A stretch of DNA of 12,480 bases from Bacillota bacterium (GTDB lineage Bacteria; Bacillota; Clostridia; Christensenellales; Aristaeellaceae): the NCBI GenBank assembly GCA_023415715.1, contig JAEZJP010000025.1, forward strand, positions 1-12,480, in the 5' to 3' direction. The position numbers and the translations under genes are program-made. The notes under the pieces were generated by a model. The model was not told where the DNA came from. It did no database searches and saw nothing but the letters and a program-made list of their open reading frames with translations. Below, piece by piece: positions 11,913-12,480 of this stretch. Position 1 is the stretch's first letter; every line of letters begins with the position of its first letter.

Positions 11913-12480
11913 TTATTTTTTTGCTCTTTTGATCCTGAAGCTTAAAAATACAACCATTTCTGCCGGGATGACAACCAAAAATAGCTGCCATAGCTGGAAC
12001 TTAAGCAAAGCGAGATAAATGGCGCCTATGATGCTGAAAACCAGCGCGCCGACAATATATACATTGTGCTTGCCGCCGCGCCATACGGAATGGAGCACCA
12101 GATATGTAATCAGCGATACAGGTACGGCATATGCAAATATGGTCCATTCGACGCGCCCCAGCATCCAGAGGATTGCGAACACCAGAACAGCAAGCGTCCA
12201 GATCCCGGTGATGGACACCATGGTGATGGCCGAGATGCTGTATTTGCGCAGGAAGCTTTTTGAATTTTGATCCTGCGGTTTTTCCCACTTGTCATGGGCC
12301 TTTAGCATATCATCCATGGAAACGTGAAACAGGTCGCTGATTTGTTTCAGCACAAGCACATCCGGCAGCGCATCCGCCCGTTCCCATTTGGAAATGGTTT
12401 TATCTGAATAATTCAGTTTTTCTCCCAATTCTGCCTGCGTCATGCCCGCGCCGGAACGCAGCTTTATCAGATTGCTTGCC
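11913..12480 (-). CDS. XRE-family HTH regulator with C-terminal membrane helices (partial, start outside the window)
   Basis: The frame continues without a stop from 11913 to the window edge. An ATG at 12443 is not the start, because the upstream codons (ASNLIKLRSGAG) match the beginning of an HTH_3 domain. The helix-turn-helix (MTQAELGEKLNYSDKTISKW, then ERADALPDV) is the common Clostridia type. After a short linker there are four helices (about 12225-12150, 12145-12075, 12065-11995, 11985-11930). Proteins of this design probably sense a membrane condition and regulate nearby genes. The target is unknown and may lie upstream, outside the window. Confidence 0.85.
   Translation of the reverse strand, partial: ASNLIKLRSGAGMTQAELGEKLNYSDKTISKWERADALPDVLVLKQISDLFHVSMDDMLKAHDKWEKPQDQNSKSFLRKYSISAITMVSITGIWTLAVLVFAILWMLGRVEWTIFAYAVPVSLITYLVLHSVWRGGKHNVYIVGALVFSIIGAIYLALLKFQLWQLFLVVIPAEMVVFLSFRIKRAKK

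Noticed and set aside
10846..11991. DegV protein with an 86-residue N-terminal extension
   Set aside because: The extension crosses a strong terminator and the tail of the XRE gene. ATG 11733 has AAGGAGG and begins at the family's usual position.

Overview
The window looks like a low-to-moderate GC Firmicute, most likely a Clostridia-type anaerobe. Genes are preceded by strong AGGAGG-type ribosome binding sites, there are textbook sigma-A promoters (TTGACA-17-TATAAT), and the families present are typical of that group: CsoR, DegV pairs, an XRE regulator with membrane helices, and a TcyK-like amino-acid ABC transporter. No rRNA, tRNA or CRISPR array was seen.

Left half (about 130-6090, all minus strand): a copper-type envelope module. 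csoR (5678-6004) has a consensus promoter with a 17-nt CsoR-like operator at its start point. It is followed, 26 nt downstream, by a 443-residue P1B-ATPase-like protein that has lost the actuator domain, the nucleotide-binding domain, the phosphorylated Asp, the Mg-binding Asps and most of the membrane copper ligands. A second operon starts at 4076 under a related operator. It holds seven genes: a 371-aa bitopic protein, a 33-aa membrane peptide, a Gly/Met/Tyr-rich zinc-ribbon membrane protein, a four-helix cytochrome b561-like protein, two similar two-helix Met-rich proteins, and a terminal protein with roughly 50 Met in its last 192 residues. Regulator, operators and Met/His-rich extracytoplasmic segments suggest one copper-responsive system that handles Cu(I) at or outside the membrane. 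Copper itself is inferred, not shown. A probable IS end lies just past the last gene (1-126).

Middle (6190-9964, plus strand): a promoter, then a 28-codon leader ORF ending C-S-C-M-C-C-C-C-stop, then a periplasmic-type binding protein, permease and ATPase of the polar amino-acid family. The poly-Cys leader points to cystine/cysteine as substrate and to ribosome-mediated control by cysteine supply. Next comes a secreted protein with a ComEC-like metallo-beta-lactamase fold that lacks its metal ligands, joined to an SH3b domain.

Right end (9980-12480, minus strand): two translationally coupled DegV-family (fatty-acid-binding) proteins, a bidirectional terminator, and a membrane-anchored XRE regulator cut by the window edge.
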